NCBI RefSeq assembly: GCF_011682145.1
Contig: NZ_WHJH01000004.1
Coordinates: forward strand, 62,001 to 126,000
Direction of reading: 5' to 3'
Length of the DNA stretch: 64,000 bases
Source: Massilia mucilaginosa
Lineage (GTDB): Bacteria > Pseudomonadota > Gammaproteobacteria > Burkholderiales > Burkholderiaceae_D
In this document: one piece after another, positions 32,841-42,480 of the stretch
Layout: each line of letters starts with the position of its first letter
How positions within the stretch are numbered: position 1 is the first letter of the stretch
Notes under the pieces: generated by a model
What the model was told of the DNA's origin: nothing
The model's input: the letters and a program-made list of their open reading frames with translations, nothing else
Database searches by the model: none
Position numbers and translations under genes: made by a program

Positions 32841-35483
32841 ATGACATCGCACGCACAAGGCCCCGTCGCGGCCGTTTTTTGCTCCCCCTTGTTCGGCACC
32901 CCCTTCATCCGCAGCCCCTTGACCCTGAAGCTGATCGTGGCGGCCCTGGCCGGCGCCGGCATGCTGAGCGGCGCCTCGGTCCGGGCGCAGGATGCCATCG
33001 CCGCCGACACCACCAGCGTGGTCACCGTCTCGGGCGTGCGCAAGGCCGCCCAGAGCGCCCAGGCGATCAAGCGCAATTCCGATGAAGTGATCGATTCCAT
33101 CGTGGCCGAGGAAGCCGGCAAGTTCCCCGATAAAAACGTCGCCGAAATGCTCGGCCGCGTCACCGGGGTGCAGATCCGCCGCGAAAACGGCGAAGCGCGC
33201 GAAGTCGTCATCCGTGGCTTGCCGGGCCTGGTGACTCTGCTTAACGGCCGCGAAATGTTCACCGCCGGCAAAGAGGGCCGCAGCCTGTACCTGGCCGACA
33301 TTCCCGCCGCCATGCTGCAACGGGTGGATGTGTACAAGACCCAGGGCGCCGAGATGGTCGAAGGCGGCACCGCCGGCGTGATCGATGTGCGCACCGCGCG
33401 TCCGTTCGATGCCAAGGGCTTCGCGTCGAGCCTTACCGCGCGCGTGGAAAACCGCGACAAATCCAAAACCAACGATCCCAATCTGTCTGGCATGATCTCG
33501 AACCGCTGGAAAACCGGTTACGGCGAGATTGGCGCGCTGGCCGGCCTGTCCTACCAGGATGGCAACTACCACGACGAAATCACCTGGAATTCGCCGCCGA
33601 AGGACCGCGCCGCCGATCTCGGCGCCGGCATCTCCGCGCCGGACGAGCTGGGCCATGTGCTGTACCAGGGCCAGCGCAAGCGCGTGGCAGGCAACTTTGC
33701 CGTGCAGTGGCGTCCGAATTCGGCATTGGAGTTCTTTGCCGAAGGCATCTCGACCGAAATCCATCACGACGCCGAGCGCCAGTTTTATGTGGGCGCGCTC
33801 GGGCTGAACAAGAATTCCAGCTACACCCTGATTCCCGGCACCAACCAGGTGCAGACCGTCACTTCGCCCGACAGCAAGCCGTTCGCGCTCGGCTCGACCC
33901 AGGCGCCGCACGACTACTCGCTGGGCAGCCAGGGCGCCATCGGTGCGCGCTGGAATGTGTCGCCGACCTGGCGCGTGACGACCGAACTGGCGCGCACCTT
34001 GAGCAAGGTTACCCAGGAGTTTCCCATCGTCGACCTGGTGGCGGCACCGCCTACCATTACCGGCAATACTTACGTGAACGGCGGAGCGCAGTTTTCCTAT
34101 CCCGGTTACGACATGAGCAACCCGAACAATTACCGGGTCGCTACCTTCTTCGACAATCACAGCCACGCCGAAAGCCGCGCGACCGACTGGCGCGCCGACG
34201 CCACCTGGACCCCGGAAGAAGACGGCTTCATCAAGGATGTGTCGACCGGCGTGCGGGTCGCCAAGCGCAAGGCGGCGTATGTGCACGAGCTGGACGGCTT
34301 CCGTCCGGCGCCGGGCAACATTGCCCTGGGCTCGGTGCCTGGCCTGGCCTGCAACTCGATGCCGATGGCGGGCGACTACGGCATGGCTTCATGGGTGACG
34401 CCGTGCGCCGGCTTCATGCACGACCATATCGGCGACCTGCGCAAGCTGTTCGGCGACGGCAGCAAGTCGGCGGAAGACAAGCTGTCCCAGTTCAACAACC
34501 AGGAAACCACCTACGCCATCTATACCAAGGCCAAGTACGGCTTCACGGCCGGCCACATCCCGGTCGAGGGCACGGTCGGGGTGCGCGTGGTGCAGACCAA
34601 GGGTGTGCTGAGCGGCTATTCGCAGGCCAACGGCGTGATCGTGCCGGTATCGAGCACGCCATCGTCGACCGACGTGCTGCCGAACGCCACCCTCAAGGCC
34701 ATGATCCTGCCGGAGGTGCAGGCACGCCTGACCGCCGGCAAGTCCATGCAGCGCGCCAACTTTGACCAGTTCAATCCGGGCGTCTCGTACAACGTGCCGA
34801 GCACCACGGTGCAAGCGGTGGGCACGGGCGGCAATCCGAACCTGAAACCCATCGAAGGCAATAACTTCGATGCTGCGATGGAATGGTATTTCGCACCGAC
34901 CGGCTCGCTCACGGGCACCGTGTTCCGGCATGACTTCAAGAACTACATTCTGACCAGTTCGACCAAGGAAACCTACAACGGCATCGTCTACGACGTGAAC
35001 CGTCCGCGCAACATGTCCAAGGGCACGCTGCAAGGCGTGGAACTGTCTTACCAGCAGTTCTACGACAAGCTGCCGGGCTGGCTGGGCGGCTTCGGCCTGC
35101 AGGCGAACGTGACCTACATGAAGGGCGACCTGACCGACACTGGCGGCGTGCTGAAACCGTTCGTCGGCATGTCCAAGCTGTCGTACAACATTGTCGGCCT
35201 GTACGAGCGCGATGGCTGGTCCGGCCGCGTGGCCTACAACTGGCGCGACAAGTATGTGGACACCTTCAACTACCGTGGCCTGGGTTTCGACCTGATCGTC
35301 GATCCGATCAAGACCATGGACGCCTCGCTCTCCTACAAGATCAGCGAAGCGATGAGCGTGACTGTGGACGTGGAGAACTTGCTTGATCGTAAGTACCACG
35401 ATTACCATGGCGTGGACAGCAACCCGCGCGACATCCGCCGCTACGACCGCGTGGTGGGCTTGTCGCTGCGCTACAAGATGTAA
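32841..35483 (+). CDS. TonB-dependent outer-membrane receptor, arabinose locus
   Basis: The 880-residue protein has a signal segment (about 28-50), a TonB-box-like VVTVSGVR, a plug (FPDKNVAEMLGRVTGVQ, VVIRGLPG) and a beta-barrel ending VVGLSLRYKM. It is a close paralogue of the receptor at 8423-11062. As first gene of a unit with a sugar symporter, a cytoplasmic GH43, mutarotase and lactonase, it most likely imports arabino-oligosaccharides across the outer membrane. The start follows an AAGGAGA ribosome site. Confidence 0.93.
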   Translation: MTSHAQGPVAAVFCSPLFGTPFIRSPLTLKLIVAALAGAGMLSGASVRAQDAIAADTTSVVTVSGVRKAAQSAQAIKRNSDEVIDSIVAEEAGKFPDKNVAEMLGRVTGVQIRRENGEAREVVIRGLPGLVTLLNGREMFTAGKEGRSLYLADIPAAMLQRVDVYKTQGAEMVEGGTAGVIDVRTARPFDAKGFASSLTARVENRDKSKTNDPNLSGMISNRWKTGYGEIGALAGLSYQDGNYHDEITWNSPPKDRAADLGAGISAPDELGHVLYQGQRKRVAGNFAVQWRPNSALEFFAEGISTEIHHDAERQFYVGALGLNKNSSYTLIPGTNQVQTVTSPDSKPFALGSTQAPHDYSLGSQGAIGARWNVSPTWRVTTELARTLSKVTQEFPIVDLVAAPPTITGNTYVNGGAQFSYPGYDMSNPNNYRVATFFDNHSHAESRATDWRADATWTPEEDGFIKDVSTGVRVAKRKAAYVHELDGFRPAPGNIALGSVPGLACNSMPMAGDYGMASWVTPCAGFMHDHIGDLRKLFGDGSKSAEDKLSQFNNQETTYAIYTKAKYGFTAGHIPVEGTVGVRVVQTKGVLSGYSQANGVIVPVSSTPSSTDVLPNATLKAMILPEVQARLTAGKSMQRANFDQFNPGVSYNVPSTTVQAVGTGGNPNLKPIEGNNFDAAMEWYFAPTGSLTGTVFRHDFKNYILTSSTKETYNGIVYDVNRPRNMSKGTLQGVELSYQQFYDKLPGWLGGFGLQANVTYMKGDLTDTGGVLKPFVGMSKLSYNIVGLYERDGWSGRVAYNWRDKYVDTFNYRGLGFDLIVDPIKTMDASLSYKISEAMSVTVDVENLLDRKYHDYHGVDSNPRDIRRYDRVVGLSLRYKM

Positions 35484-35570
35484 GTCCTGGCTGGAAAATG
35501 ATCGTCCCGGAAGCGTTGCGTGGAAATTGAACGCAGCGCTTTCTGTCCTTGTATGGCTGAGAAAGTTTGC

Positions 35571-36938
35571 ATGAATACGCTCGATAAGAATTCCCAGAAA
35601 TTATCCACGCTCGAAAAAGTCGGCTTCGGTACCGGCGACATGGCGCTCAACGTCGTGATCTCGTCGATGATGCTGCTCATTACCTTCTTCTACACCGACA
35701 TCTACGGCCTGCGCACCGAGCACCTGGCGCTGCTGTTCGTGGTGGTCAAGGTGGTCGGCGCGGTGGCCGACCTGGCCATGGGGCAGGTGACCGACCGCTT
35801 CACTTCCCGCTTCGGGCGCTATCGGCCATGGCTGCTGTGGCTGTGCGTTCCCTATGGCGTCAGCGTGTTTTTCGTGTTCACCACGCCAAGCTGGGGCTAC
35901 GACGCCAAGCTGGTGTGGGCGTACTCGACCTACATCCTGATGACCCTGATGACGGCCGGGGTCGGCATTCCGTATATTTCCCTGATCAGCGGACTGACCA
36001 GCGATCCGCAGGAGCGCCTCTCGGCCAACGGCTACCGCCTGTTCTTCGCCAAGGTCGGCGCCTTCATGGTGACCATCATCGTGCCCAAGCTGGCGGAAAA
36101 ATGGGGCGCGGGGGACCTGGCCGTCGGCTACCAGGCCGCGATGGCGCTGATGGCGGTGATGGGCGTGGGCCTGTTCCTGTTCTGCGTGTTCACTACGAAA
36201 GAACGGGTGATCCACGTGGTCGAGCGCCAGCCTTTGATGGAACAGTTCAAACTGCTGATGCGCAACGACCAGTGGCTGATCCTGTGCGGCGTGTGCCTGA
36301 CCGGCACCGTCGGCTACGTGGTGCGCGGCTCGGTCGCCATCTACTACGCCATGTATTACCTCGGCGGCGACACCGATACCGTGGCGGCCTTTCTGTCGAC
36401 CGGCGTGGCGGCGGCGATCCTGTCGATGGTGGCCTCGACCTGGATCACCAAGTCCTACTGCAAGGTCAAGCTGTTCCGCTATACCCAGATCGGCGTGGCC
36501 CTGATCAGCGTGCTGATGTACGTCGCCATCAAGCCGGGCGACATGGTGCTGGCCTTTGTCCTGTATTTCTTGCTCTCGTTCGTGGTCGACCTGCACGCGC
36601 CGGTGTTCTGGTCGGCGATTGCCGAAACCATCGACTACGGCCACGTCAAGACCGGCAAGCGCGTCTCCGGCTTTGCCTTCGGTGGTATTTCGGTGTGCCA
36701 GAAGGCCGGCATGGCTGTGGCCGGCGGCATGGTCGGCCTGCTGCTGACGTATTTCCAGTACGTGCCGAACCAGGCGCAAAGCCCGCTGGCGCTGAGCGGC
36801 ATCGCGCTGATGCTGACCGTGATCCCCGGTTTTTTCCACTTCCTGATGGGCATGCTGATGTTCAAGTACCGCATCACCGACAGCTACTACGACGAGGTCA
36901 AGACCGACCTGCGCAGCGCCGGCTTCGCCACCACTTAA
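35571..36938 (+). CDS. GPH-family sugar:cation symporter
   Basis: I use the ATG at 35571 (455 residues); earlier in-frame starts exist at 35553 and 35520. The protein has about 12 transmembrane helices and the GPH signature region (DRFTSRFGRYRPWLL) after helix 2, plus LHAPVFWSAIAETIDYGHVKTGKR late in the protein. GPH carriers move pentosides, hexuronides or disaccharides with Na+ or H+. Here it should bring arabino-oligosaccharides or arabinosides into the cytoplasm for the GH43 encoded 19 bases downstream. Confidence 0.9.
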   Translation: MNTLDKNSQKLSTLEKVGFGTGDMALNVVISSMMLLITFFYTDIYGLRTEHLALLFVVVKVVGAVADLAMGQVTDRFTSRFGRYRPWLLWLCVPYGVSVFFVFTTPSWGYDAKLVWAYSTYILMTLMTAGVGIPYISLISGLTSDPQERLSANGYRLFFAKVGAFMVTIIVPKLAEKWGAGDLAVGYQAAMALMAVMGVGLFLFCVFTTKERVIHVVERQPLMEQFKLLMRNDQWLILCGVCLTGTVGYVVRGSVAIYYAMYYLGGDTDTVAAFLSTGVAAAILSMVASTWITKSYCKVKLFRYTQIGVALISVLMYVAIKPGDMVLAFVLYFLLSFVVDLHAPVFWSAIAETIDYGHVKTGKRVSGFAFGGISVCQKAGMAVAGGMVGLLLTYFQYVPNQAQSPLALSGIALMLTVIPGFFHFLMGMLMFKYRITDSYYDEVKTDLRSAGFATT

Positions 36939-36957
36939 TTTACCAGACCCAATCATC

Positions 36958-37902
36958 ATGCAGATCCTGACACCCCTGATCGAGCAACGCGCCGATCCGT
37001 TCATGTACAAACACAGCGACGGCTATTACTATTTCACCGCCTCGGTGCCGGAATACGACCGCATCGAAGTGCGCCGCGCGCGCACGATTGCGGAACTTGC
37101 GGGCGCGCCCGCGGTCGATGTATGGCGCAAACCGGATTCGGGACCGTACAGCGAACTGCTGTGGGCGCCGGAGATCCACTTCAACCAGGGCGCGTGGTAT
37201 GTCTACTTCGCCGCCGCCCCGAGCCGTGAGATCAAACACAAACTGTTCCAGCACCGCATGTACGCCGTCCGCAACACCAGCGCCAATCCGCTTGAAGGCG
37301 AGTGGGAATTCATGGGTCGAATCGACACCGGCATCGACACCTTTTGCCTGGACGCCACCACGTTCACGCACGGCGGCGTGCTGTACTACCTGTGGGCGCA
37401 AAAGCACGAGGCCATCGAAGGCAACTCCAACCTCTACATCGCGCCGATGGCCACGCCGTGGCAGCTGGGCGGCCCGCCGGTCATGCTCAGCAAACCCGAG
37501 TTCGGCTGGGAAATCCGCGGCTTCCGGGTCAACGAAGGGCCGTCCGTGCTCAAGCGCAACGGCAAGATCTTCATCAGCTACTCGGCCAGCGCCACCGACG
37601 AGAACTACGCGATGGGCTTGCTGTGGGCCGACGACAACGCCGACCCGCTCGATCCGGCAGCGTGGACCAAGCTGCCCGAGCCGGTGCTGCAGACCTGCTA
37701 CGAGCACGGCATCTACGGCCCGGGCCACAACAGTTTTACTTATGGCGAGGATGGCGACACGGTGATGCTGGTGTACCATGCCCGTACCTACACCGAGATC
37801 GTCGGCGACCCCCTGTGGAACCCCGACCGCCACACCTTCGTCAAGCCATTGCGATGGGACGAGCAGGGCATGCCCGTGTTCGGACGCCCCTCACTCTCTT
37901 GA
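36958..37902 (+). CDS. Cytoplasmic GH43 arabinosidase
   Basis: The 314-residue protein lacks a signal peptide. It has the GH43 five-blade propeller pattern: base D13 in EQRADPFMY, D132 in TFCLDATTF and acid E193 in RVNEGPSVL. It resembles the exo-alpha-1,5-L-arabinofuranosidase group (GH43 subfamily 26-like) that releases arabinose from short oligosaccharides. Position directly after a symporter fits an intracellular role. Subfamily and exact linkage are inferred. Confidence 0.87.
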   Translation: MQILTPLIEQRADPFMYKHSDGYYYFTASVPEYDRIEVRRARTIAELAGAPAVDVWRKPDSGPYSELLWAPEIHFNQGAWYVYFAAAPSREIKHKLFQHRMYAVRNTSANPLEGEWEFMGRIDTGIDTFCLDATTFTHGGVLYYLWAQKHEAIEGNSNLYIAPMATPWQLGGPPVMLSKPEFGWEIRGFRVNEGPSVLKRNGKIFISYSASATDENYAMGLLWADDNADPLDPAAWTKLPEPVLQTCYEHGIYGPGHNSFTYGEDGDTVMLVYHARTYTEIVGDPLWNPDRHTFVKPLRWDEQGMPVFGRPSLS

Positions 37903-37932
37903 CTCGCCTGGACCAATCTAACGAGGAGCACC

Positions 37933-38994
37933 GTGCAAGCCAGTATCACGCAAGCCGCATTCGGCCACCTGCCCGACGGCAGGGCGGCCACCTTGTTCAC
38001 CCTGACCAATCCGAACGGGCTGGTGGTGAAGATCACCAATTTCGGCGGCATCATCACCGAAATCCACGCGCCCGACCGCCACGGCGCGCTGGCCGACATC
38101 ACGCTCGGCTTCGACAGCGTCGCGCCGTATGTGAAGGAGTCGCCGTACTTCGGCGCCTTGATCGGACGCTACGGCAACCGCCTGCGCGACGGCCGCTTCA
38201 CGCTCGACGGCCAGGTGGTGCAACTGCCGGCCAACGACGGCGCGCATCATCTGCACGGCGGCGAGCTGGGCTACCACCGCGTGCTGTGGCGCGCGATTCC
38301 TTTCCAGGAAGGCGACTCGGTCGGCCTGACCCTGATCTACCGCAGCCCGGACGGCGAACAGGGCTATCCCGGCACGCTGGACGTGACCGTGGTATACGAA
38401 CTGACCGCCGGCAACGAACTGGTGGTGACCTTCGACGCCGTGACCGACAAGGCCACGCCGGTCAACCTGACCCAGCACGCGTACTTCAACCTGGCCGGCA
38501 AGGGCGACATCCTCGGCCATCTGCTGCGGATCGACGCCGATGCGTATACGCCGATCGACGGCACCCTGATTCCGACCGGGGAACTGGCGCCGGTGGCAGG
38601 CACCGCGTTCGACTTCCGCACGCCGCACGCGATTGGCGAGCGCATCGGCAACGATGAAGAACAGTTGCTCCACGGCAGTGGCTACGATCACAATTTCGTG
38701 CTCAACAAGCCGGCGCGCAAGGCGATGACCCTGGCCGCGCGCGTGCATGAGCCGGTGTCGGGCCGGGTGCTGGAACTGTTCACCGGGGAACCGGGGGTGC
38801 AGTTTTACAGCGGCAATTTCCTCGATGGCAGTTTGACGGGCAAGGGCCAGGCCTACGGCTATCGCAGCGGCTTTTGCCTCGAACCCCAGCATTTCCCGGA
38901 TTCGCCGAACCAGAGCGCTTTTCCGGATACCATCTTGCGTCCCGGTGAAGAATATGCGACCGTATCCCGGTACAAATTTTCGGTGGAGAAGTGA
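37933..38994 (+). CDS. galM: Aldose 1-epimerase (mutarotase)
   Basis: The start is GTG at 37933 with GAGGAG ahead. The 353-residue protein has the GalM residues H182 (LTQHAYFNLAG) and E317 (CLEPQHFPDSPNQ), as well as NRLRDGRF and HHLHGG. It interconverts sugar anomers, here supplying the anomer of L-arabinose used by the sugar dehydrogenase. Its stop overlaps the start of the lactonase gene (TGATG). Confidence 0.95.
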   Translation: MQASITQAAFGHLPDGRAATLFTLTNPNGLVVKITNFGGIITEIHAPDRHGALADITLGFDSVAPYVKESPYFGALIGRYGNRLRDGRFTLDGQVVQLPANDGAHHLHGGELGYHRVLWRAIPFQEGDSVGLTLIYRSPDGEQGYPGTLDVTVVYELTAGNELVVTFDAVTDKATPVNLTQHAYFNLAGKGDILGHLLRIDADAYTPIDGTLIPTGELAPVAGTAFDFRTPHAIGERIGNDEEQLLHGSGYDHNFVLNKPARKAMTLAARVHEPVSGRVLELFTGEPGVQFYSGNFLDGSLTGKGQAYGYRSGFCLEPQHFPDSPNQSAFPDTILRPGEEYATVSRYKFSVEK

Positions 38995-39854
38995 TGCTTG
39001 AATTAATGGTCGACGCGAAAAATGCGCTGGGTGAATGCGTGCTGTGGTGCGAGCGCAGCGGGCGGGTATTCTGGACCGATATCCTCGGTTCGACCTTGTG
39101 GGCGCATCATCCGGCCACGGGCGTCACGCGCAGCTGGACCATGCCGGAACGGCTGGCCTCGTTCGCCCTGACCGATCACGACGAGCGCTTGCTGGTGGGG
39201 CTGGCCACGCGGCTGGCGTTTTTCGAGCTGGACAGCGGAGTCGTGACGTCCATCTGCGAGGTCGAGGCCGGCCTGAGCACGCGCCTCAATGACGGCCGCT
39301 GCGACCGCCAGGGGCGCTTCGTGTTCGGCACCTTCAACGAAGTCGAGCCGCGCCTGCCGATCGGCAGCTTTTACCGGCTCAACCGCGATTTGCGCCTGGA
39401 GCTCCTGCAGCTGCCGCATGTGGCGATTGCCAACAGCATCTGTTTCAGTCCGGACGGCGCGACCATGTACTACTGCGATTCGCCGGACCGGGTGATCCGC
39501 TGCTGCGATTACGACGTGGTCAGCGGCGCGCTGTCGAACCTGCGCGTGTTTGCGCAGGTGGAGGGCGAGGGCGAGCCGGACGGATCGTGCGTGGATGCGC
39601 GCGGGTATGTGTGGAACGCCCAGTGGGGAGCGGGCAAGCTGGTGCGCTATGCGCCGGACGGCAGCATCGACCGCAGCGTCGCCTTGCCGGCCAGCCAGCC
39701 GAGCTGCGTGGCGTTCGGCGGCGCGCTGCTCGATCAGCTGTACGCGACCAGCGCGCGGGTGGGGCTGGCGGCGCCGGGGGCGGCCGATGGCGGCTTGTTC
39801 ACGGGGACCATGCCGGGCGTGCGGGGACTGCCGGAGAGCCGGTTTGTTTGCTGA
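38994..39854 (+). CDS. SMP-30/regucalcin family lactonase, probable L-arabinolactonase
   Basis: The 286-residue six-blade propeller starts at the ATG at 38994, coupled to galM. It shows metal- and substrate-site segments LGECVLW, RLNDGRCDRQGRF, IANSICFSPDG and GEPDGSCVDARGYVWNAQWG. The family hydrolyses aldonolactones. In this locus the substrate should be L-arabino-lactone, product of the SDR dehydrogenase, giving L-arabonate for the dehydratase. Function is inferred from context. Confidence 0.9.
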   Translation: MLELMVDAKNALGECVLWCERSGRVFWTDILGSTLWAHHPATGVTRSWTMPERLASFALTDHDERLLVGLATRLAFFELDSGVVTSICEVEAGLSTRLNDGRCDRQGRFVFGTFNEVEPRLPIGSFYRLNRDLRLELLQLPHVAIANSICFSPDGATMYYCDSPDRVIRCCDYDVVSGALSNLRVFAQVEGEGEPDGSCVDARGYVWNAQWGAGKLVRYAPDGSIDRSVALPASQPSCVAFGGALLDQLYATSARVGLAAPGAADGGLFTGTMPGVRGLPESRFVC

Positions 39855-39902
39855 CGCGTGCTTCCCGTGCTGTGTGACCGCAGCGATCCTTGCAAGGCAA
39901 GT

Positions 39903-40074
39903 CTATCTCTCCAGCGTTGCCAATGAAATAGACGTAGCAGCGTATACGACAGGCATGCCCTTGCTATTCCATCTCCCACCGGTCAATTTCGCTCCGCCGC
40001 CTCCTAGCCTCGGTTGCGTGGTACTTGGCTGTGTGCCTGGCAATGCGCCATACGATCTGGCCGTGCCCGCGCAC
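39903..40074 (-). pseudogene. Frameshifted and truncated RES-domain toxin remnant
   Basis: On the minus strand a GTG (40074) overlaps the antitoxin stop and reads IVWRIARHTAKYHAT, the usual N-terminus of RES toxins. That frame stops at 39964, but a second frame continues with GGGAKLTGGRWNSKGMPVVYAATSISLATLE, the core RES signature, and stops at 39903. RES toxins are about 150 residues and degrade NAD+. Here only about 57 codons in two frames remain, running into the 3' side of the lactonase gene. It is clearly non-functional. Confidence 0.8.
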
Positions 40075-40509
40075 TATGCCACTACCCCATACTCAATTCT
40101 CCCGAGTGTGTCGAGCACCAGTTCGTAGCCGACTTCCGTGTCGAGCAACGCAAGCGGTGCTTCGCCGCCGAGAGAGCGATTGATTCGGACGATCCAGCGC
40201 CGGGTGGAATCTTCGTCGTCAAGAACTTCAAGCGTTCGTTTCCAAACGCGGTACGCTCGGTACAGGCGGTCCTGCTCAGTCGACGACAGCAAGGTTTTTG
40301 TGAATGCGATCTGTCAGGGTGTGCGGTGGAAGGCGCAGGTGGTCGAGCAGTCTCTCCTGAGTGATGCCAAAACGGCTTGCCAGCGCAGAAATCACGCTCG
40401 CAGGGGTTCCACTGCGCAGTCGACTGATGACGACCGACGTATCGCCCGCAAAAGCGTCGTCAATCGTGTCGGAGAGCATACTTGTGTCGTCAATGATGGA
40501 ATAGGCCAT
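40074..40509 (-). pseudogene. MbcA/ParS/Xre-type antitoxin gene with a frameshift
   Basis: The ATG at 40509 follows a GGAG ribosome site. The first frame reads to SALASRFGITQERLLDHLRLPPHTL (HTH-like) and stops at 40276; the matching second half (EQDRLYRAYRVWKRTLEV, RWIVRINRSLGGEAPLALLDTEVGYELVLDTLGRIEYGV) is in another frame ending at 40074. Joined at a run of five A (plus-strand T-run 40295-40299), they give a normal 140-residue DUF2384 antitoxin. One base too many in the run explains the break. The partner RES toxin is also decayed, supporting real loss rather than a reading error. Confidence 0.8.
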
Positions 40510-40546
40510 GGTTTCTCCAGTCAGGATGGGGGAATCGTGTCTCATT

Positions 40547-40566
40547 GCCAGATGACGTCATCTGGC
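40547..40566. promoter_or_regulatory. Perfect 20-bp palindrome upstream of the antitoxin remnant
   Basis: GCCAGATGAC/GTCATCTGGC is a perfect dyad 38 bases before the antitoxin start. Such sites are typical operators of autoregulated Xre-RES modules. It also lies 37 bases upstream of the arabonate dehydratase operator. Confidence 0.6.
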
Positions 40567-40602
40567 TACTCTACATTTAGATCCAGCTTTGCAGATTGAG
40601 TT

Positions 40603-40670
40603 CGATATCATTATCGATATCACTATCGCCAAAAAAGTGATTGGAAAGGCATCCCAAGAATCTTTAGTAT
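40603..40670 (+). promoter_or_regulatory. LysR-type operator and promoter of the arabonate dehydratase operon
   Basis: CGATATC-N6-GATATCA (40603-40622), 15 bases, TGATTGGA (40638-40645) with -35 TTGGAA (40641-40646), an 18-base spacer, and -10 TAGTAT (40665-40670). Spacing is identical to the other three modules. An A-tract lies directly before TGATTGGA. Confidence 0.78.
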
Positions 40671-40734
40671 TCCTCTATCGCTGCCGAACGACGACATGAG
40701 TTCGAGACGGCATCAGAACAACCAGGAGGAATAC

Positions 40735-42474
40735 ATGTCTGAGACGAAAAAGCCGAAACTGCGCTCCGCGGAATGGTTCGGCACCCAGGATAAAAACGGT
40801 TTCATGTACCGCAGCTGGATGAAAAACCAGGGCATCCCCGACCACGAGTTTCAAGGCAAGCCGATCATCGGCATCTGCAACACCTGGTCCGAACTGACTC
40901 CTTGCAACGCGCATTTCCGCCAACTGGCCGAACACGTCAAGAAGGGCATCCTCGAAGCGGGCGGTTTCCCGGTCGAGTTCCCGGTGTTTTCCAACGGCGA
41001 ATCGAACCTGCGCCCGACCGCCATGCTCACCCGTAACCTGGCCAGCATGGACGTGGAAGAATCGATCCGCGGCAATCCGATGGACGCCGTGGTGCTGCTG
41101 GTCGGCTGCGACAAGACCACGCCGGCCCTGCTGATGGGCGCGGCCAGCGTCGACCTGCCGACCATCGTCGTCAGCGGCGGCCCGATGCTCAACGGTAAGC
41201 TGAACGGCAAGAACATCGGTTCCGGCACCGCCGTCTGGCAGTTGCACGAACAGATGAAGGCCGGCACCATTACCCTGCACCAGTTCATGTCCGCCGAGTC
41301 CGGCATGTCGCGCTCGGCCGGTACCTGCAACACCATGGGTACGGCCTCGACCATGGCCTGCATGGCGGAAGCGCTCGGCACCTCGCTGCCGCACAATGCC
41401 GCCATTCCCGCCGTCGACTCGCGCCGCTATGTGCTGGCGCACATGTCGGGCATCCGCATCGTCGAGATGGTGCAGGAAGACTTGCGCCTGTCCAAGATCC
41501 TGACGCGTGAAGCGTTCGAGAACGCGATCAAGGTCAACGCCGCCATCGGTGGCTCGACCAACGCCGTGATCCACCTGAAAGCCATTGCCGGGCGCATCGG
41601 CGTGCCGCTCGAACTGGAAGACTGGACTGCGATCGGCAAGGGCACCCCGACCATCGTCGACCTGCTGCCGTCCGGGCGCTACCTGATGGAAGAGTTTTAC
41701 TACGCCGGCGGCCTGCCGGGCGCGATCCGCCGCCTGGGCGAGGGCGACCTGCTGCCGCACAAGGGCGCGCTCACCGTCAACGGCAAGAGCCTGTGGCAGA
41801 ACTGCGAAGAAGCGCCGATCCACGACGACGAGGTGATCCGTCCGCTGGCCAGGCCGCTGATCGAGGATGGCGGCATCTGCATCCTGCGCGGCAACCTGGC
41901 GCCGCGCGGCGCCGTGCTCAAGCCGTCGGCCGCCTCGCCGCACCTGATGAAACATCGCGGCAAGGCTGTCGTGTTCGAGGATTTCGAGCACTACAAGAAC
42001 CGCATCCTCGACCCGGACCTCGATGTCGATGCCGATTCGATCCTGGTCATGAAAAACTGCGGGCCGAAGGGTTATCCCGGCATGGCCGAAGTTGGCAACA
42101 TGGGCTTGCCGCCCAAGCTGCTGGCCCAGGGCGTGACCGACATGGTGCGCATTTCGGACGCGCGCATGAGCGGCACCGCCTACGGCACCGTGGTGCTGCA
42201 CGTGGCGCCGGAAGCGATGGCCGGCGGACCGCTGGGCATCGTGCAGGATGGCGACTTCATTGCACTCGACTGCCACAACGGCAGCCTGAACCTGGATATC
42301 TCGGACGAAGAAATGACCAGCCGCCTGGCGGCCCGTGCCGGTTCACAAGCGCCGGTGGCCAAGAGCGGCTACCAGAAGTTGTACATCGACCATGTACTGC
42401 AGGCCGATGAAGGCTGCGACTTCGACTTCCTGCTCGGCAGCCGCGGCTCGGCCGTGCCACGCCATTCCCATTAA
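40735..42474 (+). CDS. L-arabonate dehydratase (IlvD/Edd family)
   Basis: The ATG at 40735 follows AGGAGGA. The 579-residue protein has the Fe-S cysteines of the family at C48 (IGICNTWSE), C125 (GCDKTTP) and C198 (GTCNTMGT). The sugar-acid branch (WFGTQDKNGFMYRSWMKNQG start) includes L-arabonate and related pentonate dehydratases with a [2Fe-2S] cluster. It converts L-arabonate to L-2-keto-3-deoxyarabonate in the cytoplasm. It is first in an operon that encodes the next steps. D-xylonate or D-fuconate activity cannot be excluded. Confidence 0.92.
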   Translation: MSETKKPKLRSAEWFGTQDKNGFMYRSWMKNQGIPDHEFQGKPIIGICNTWSELTPCNAHFRQLAEHVKKGILEAGGFPVEFPVFSNGESNLRPTAMLTRNLASMDVEESIRGNPMDAVVLLVGCDKTTPALLMGAASVDLPTIVVSGGPMLNGKLNGKNIGSGTAVWQLHEQMKAGTITLHQFMSAESGMSRSAGTCNTMGTASTMACMAEALGTSLPHNAAIPAVDSRRYVLAHMSGIRIVEMVQEDLRLSKILTREAFENAIKVNAAIGGSTNAVIHLKAIAGRIGVPLELEDWTAIGKGTPTIVDLLPSGRYLMEEFYYAGGLPGAIRRLGEGDLLPHKGALTVNGKSLWQNCEEAPIHDDEVIRPLARPLIEDGGICILRGNLAPRGAVLKPSAASPHLMKHRGKAVVFEDFEHYKNRILDPDLDVDADSILVMKNCGPKGYPGMAEVGNMGLPPKLLAQGVTDMVRISDARMSGTAYGTVVLHVAPEAMAGGPLGIVQDGDFIALDCHNGSLNLDISDEEMTSRLAARAGSQAPVAKSGYQKLYIDHVLQADEGCDFDFLLGSRGSAVPRHSH

Positions 42475-42480
42475 CATCCA

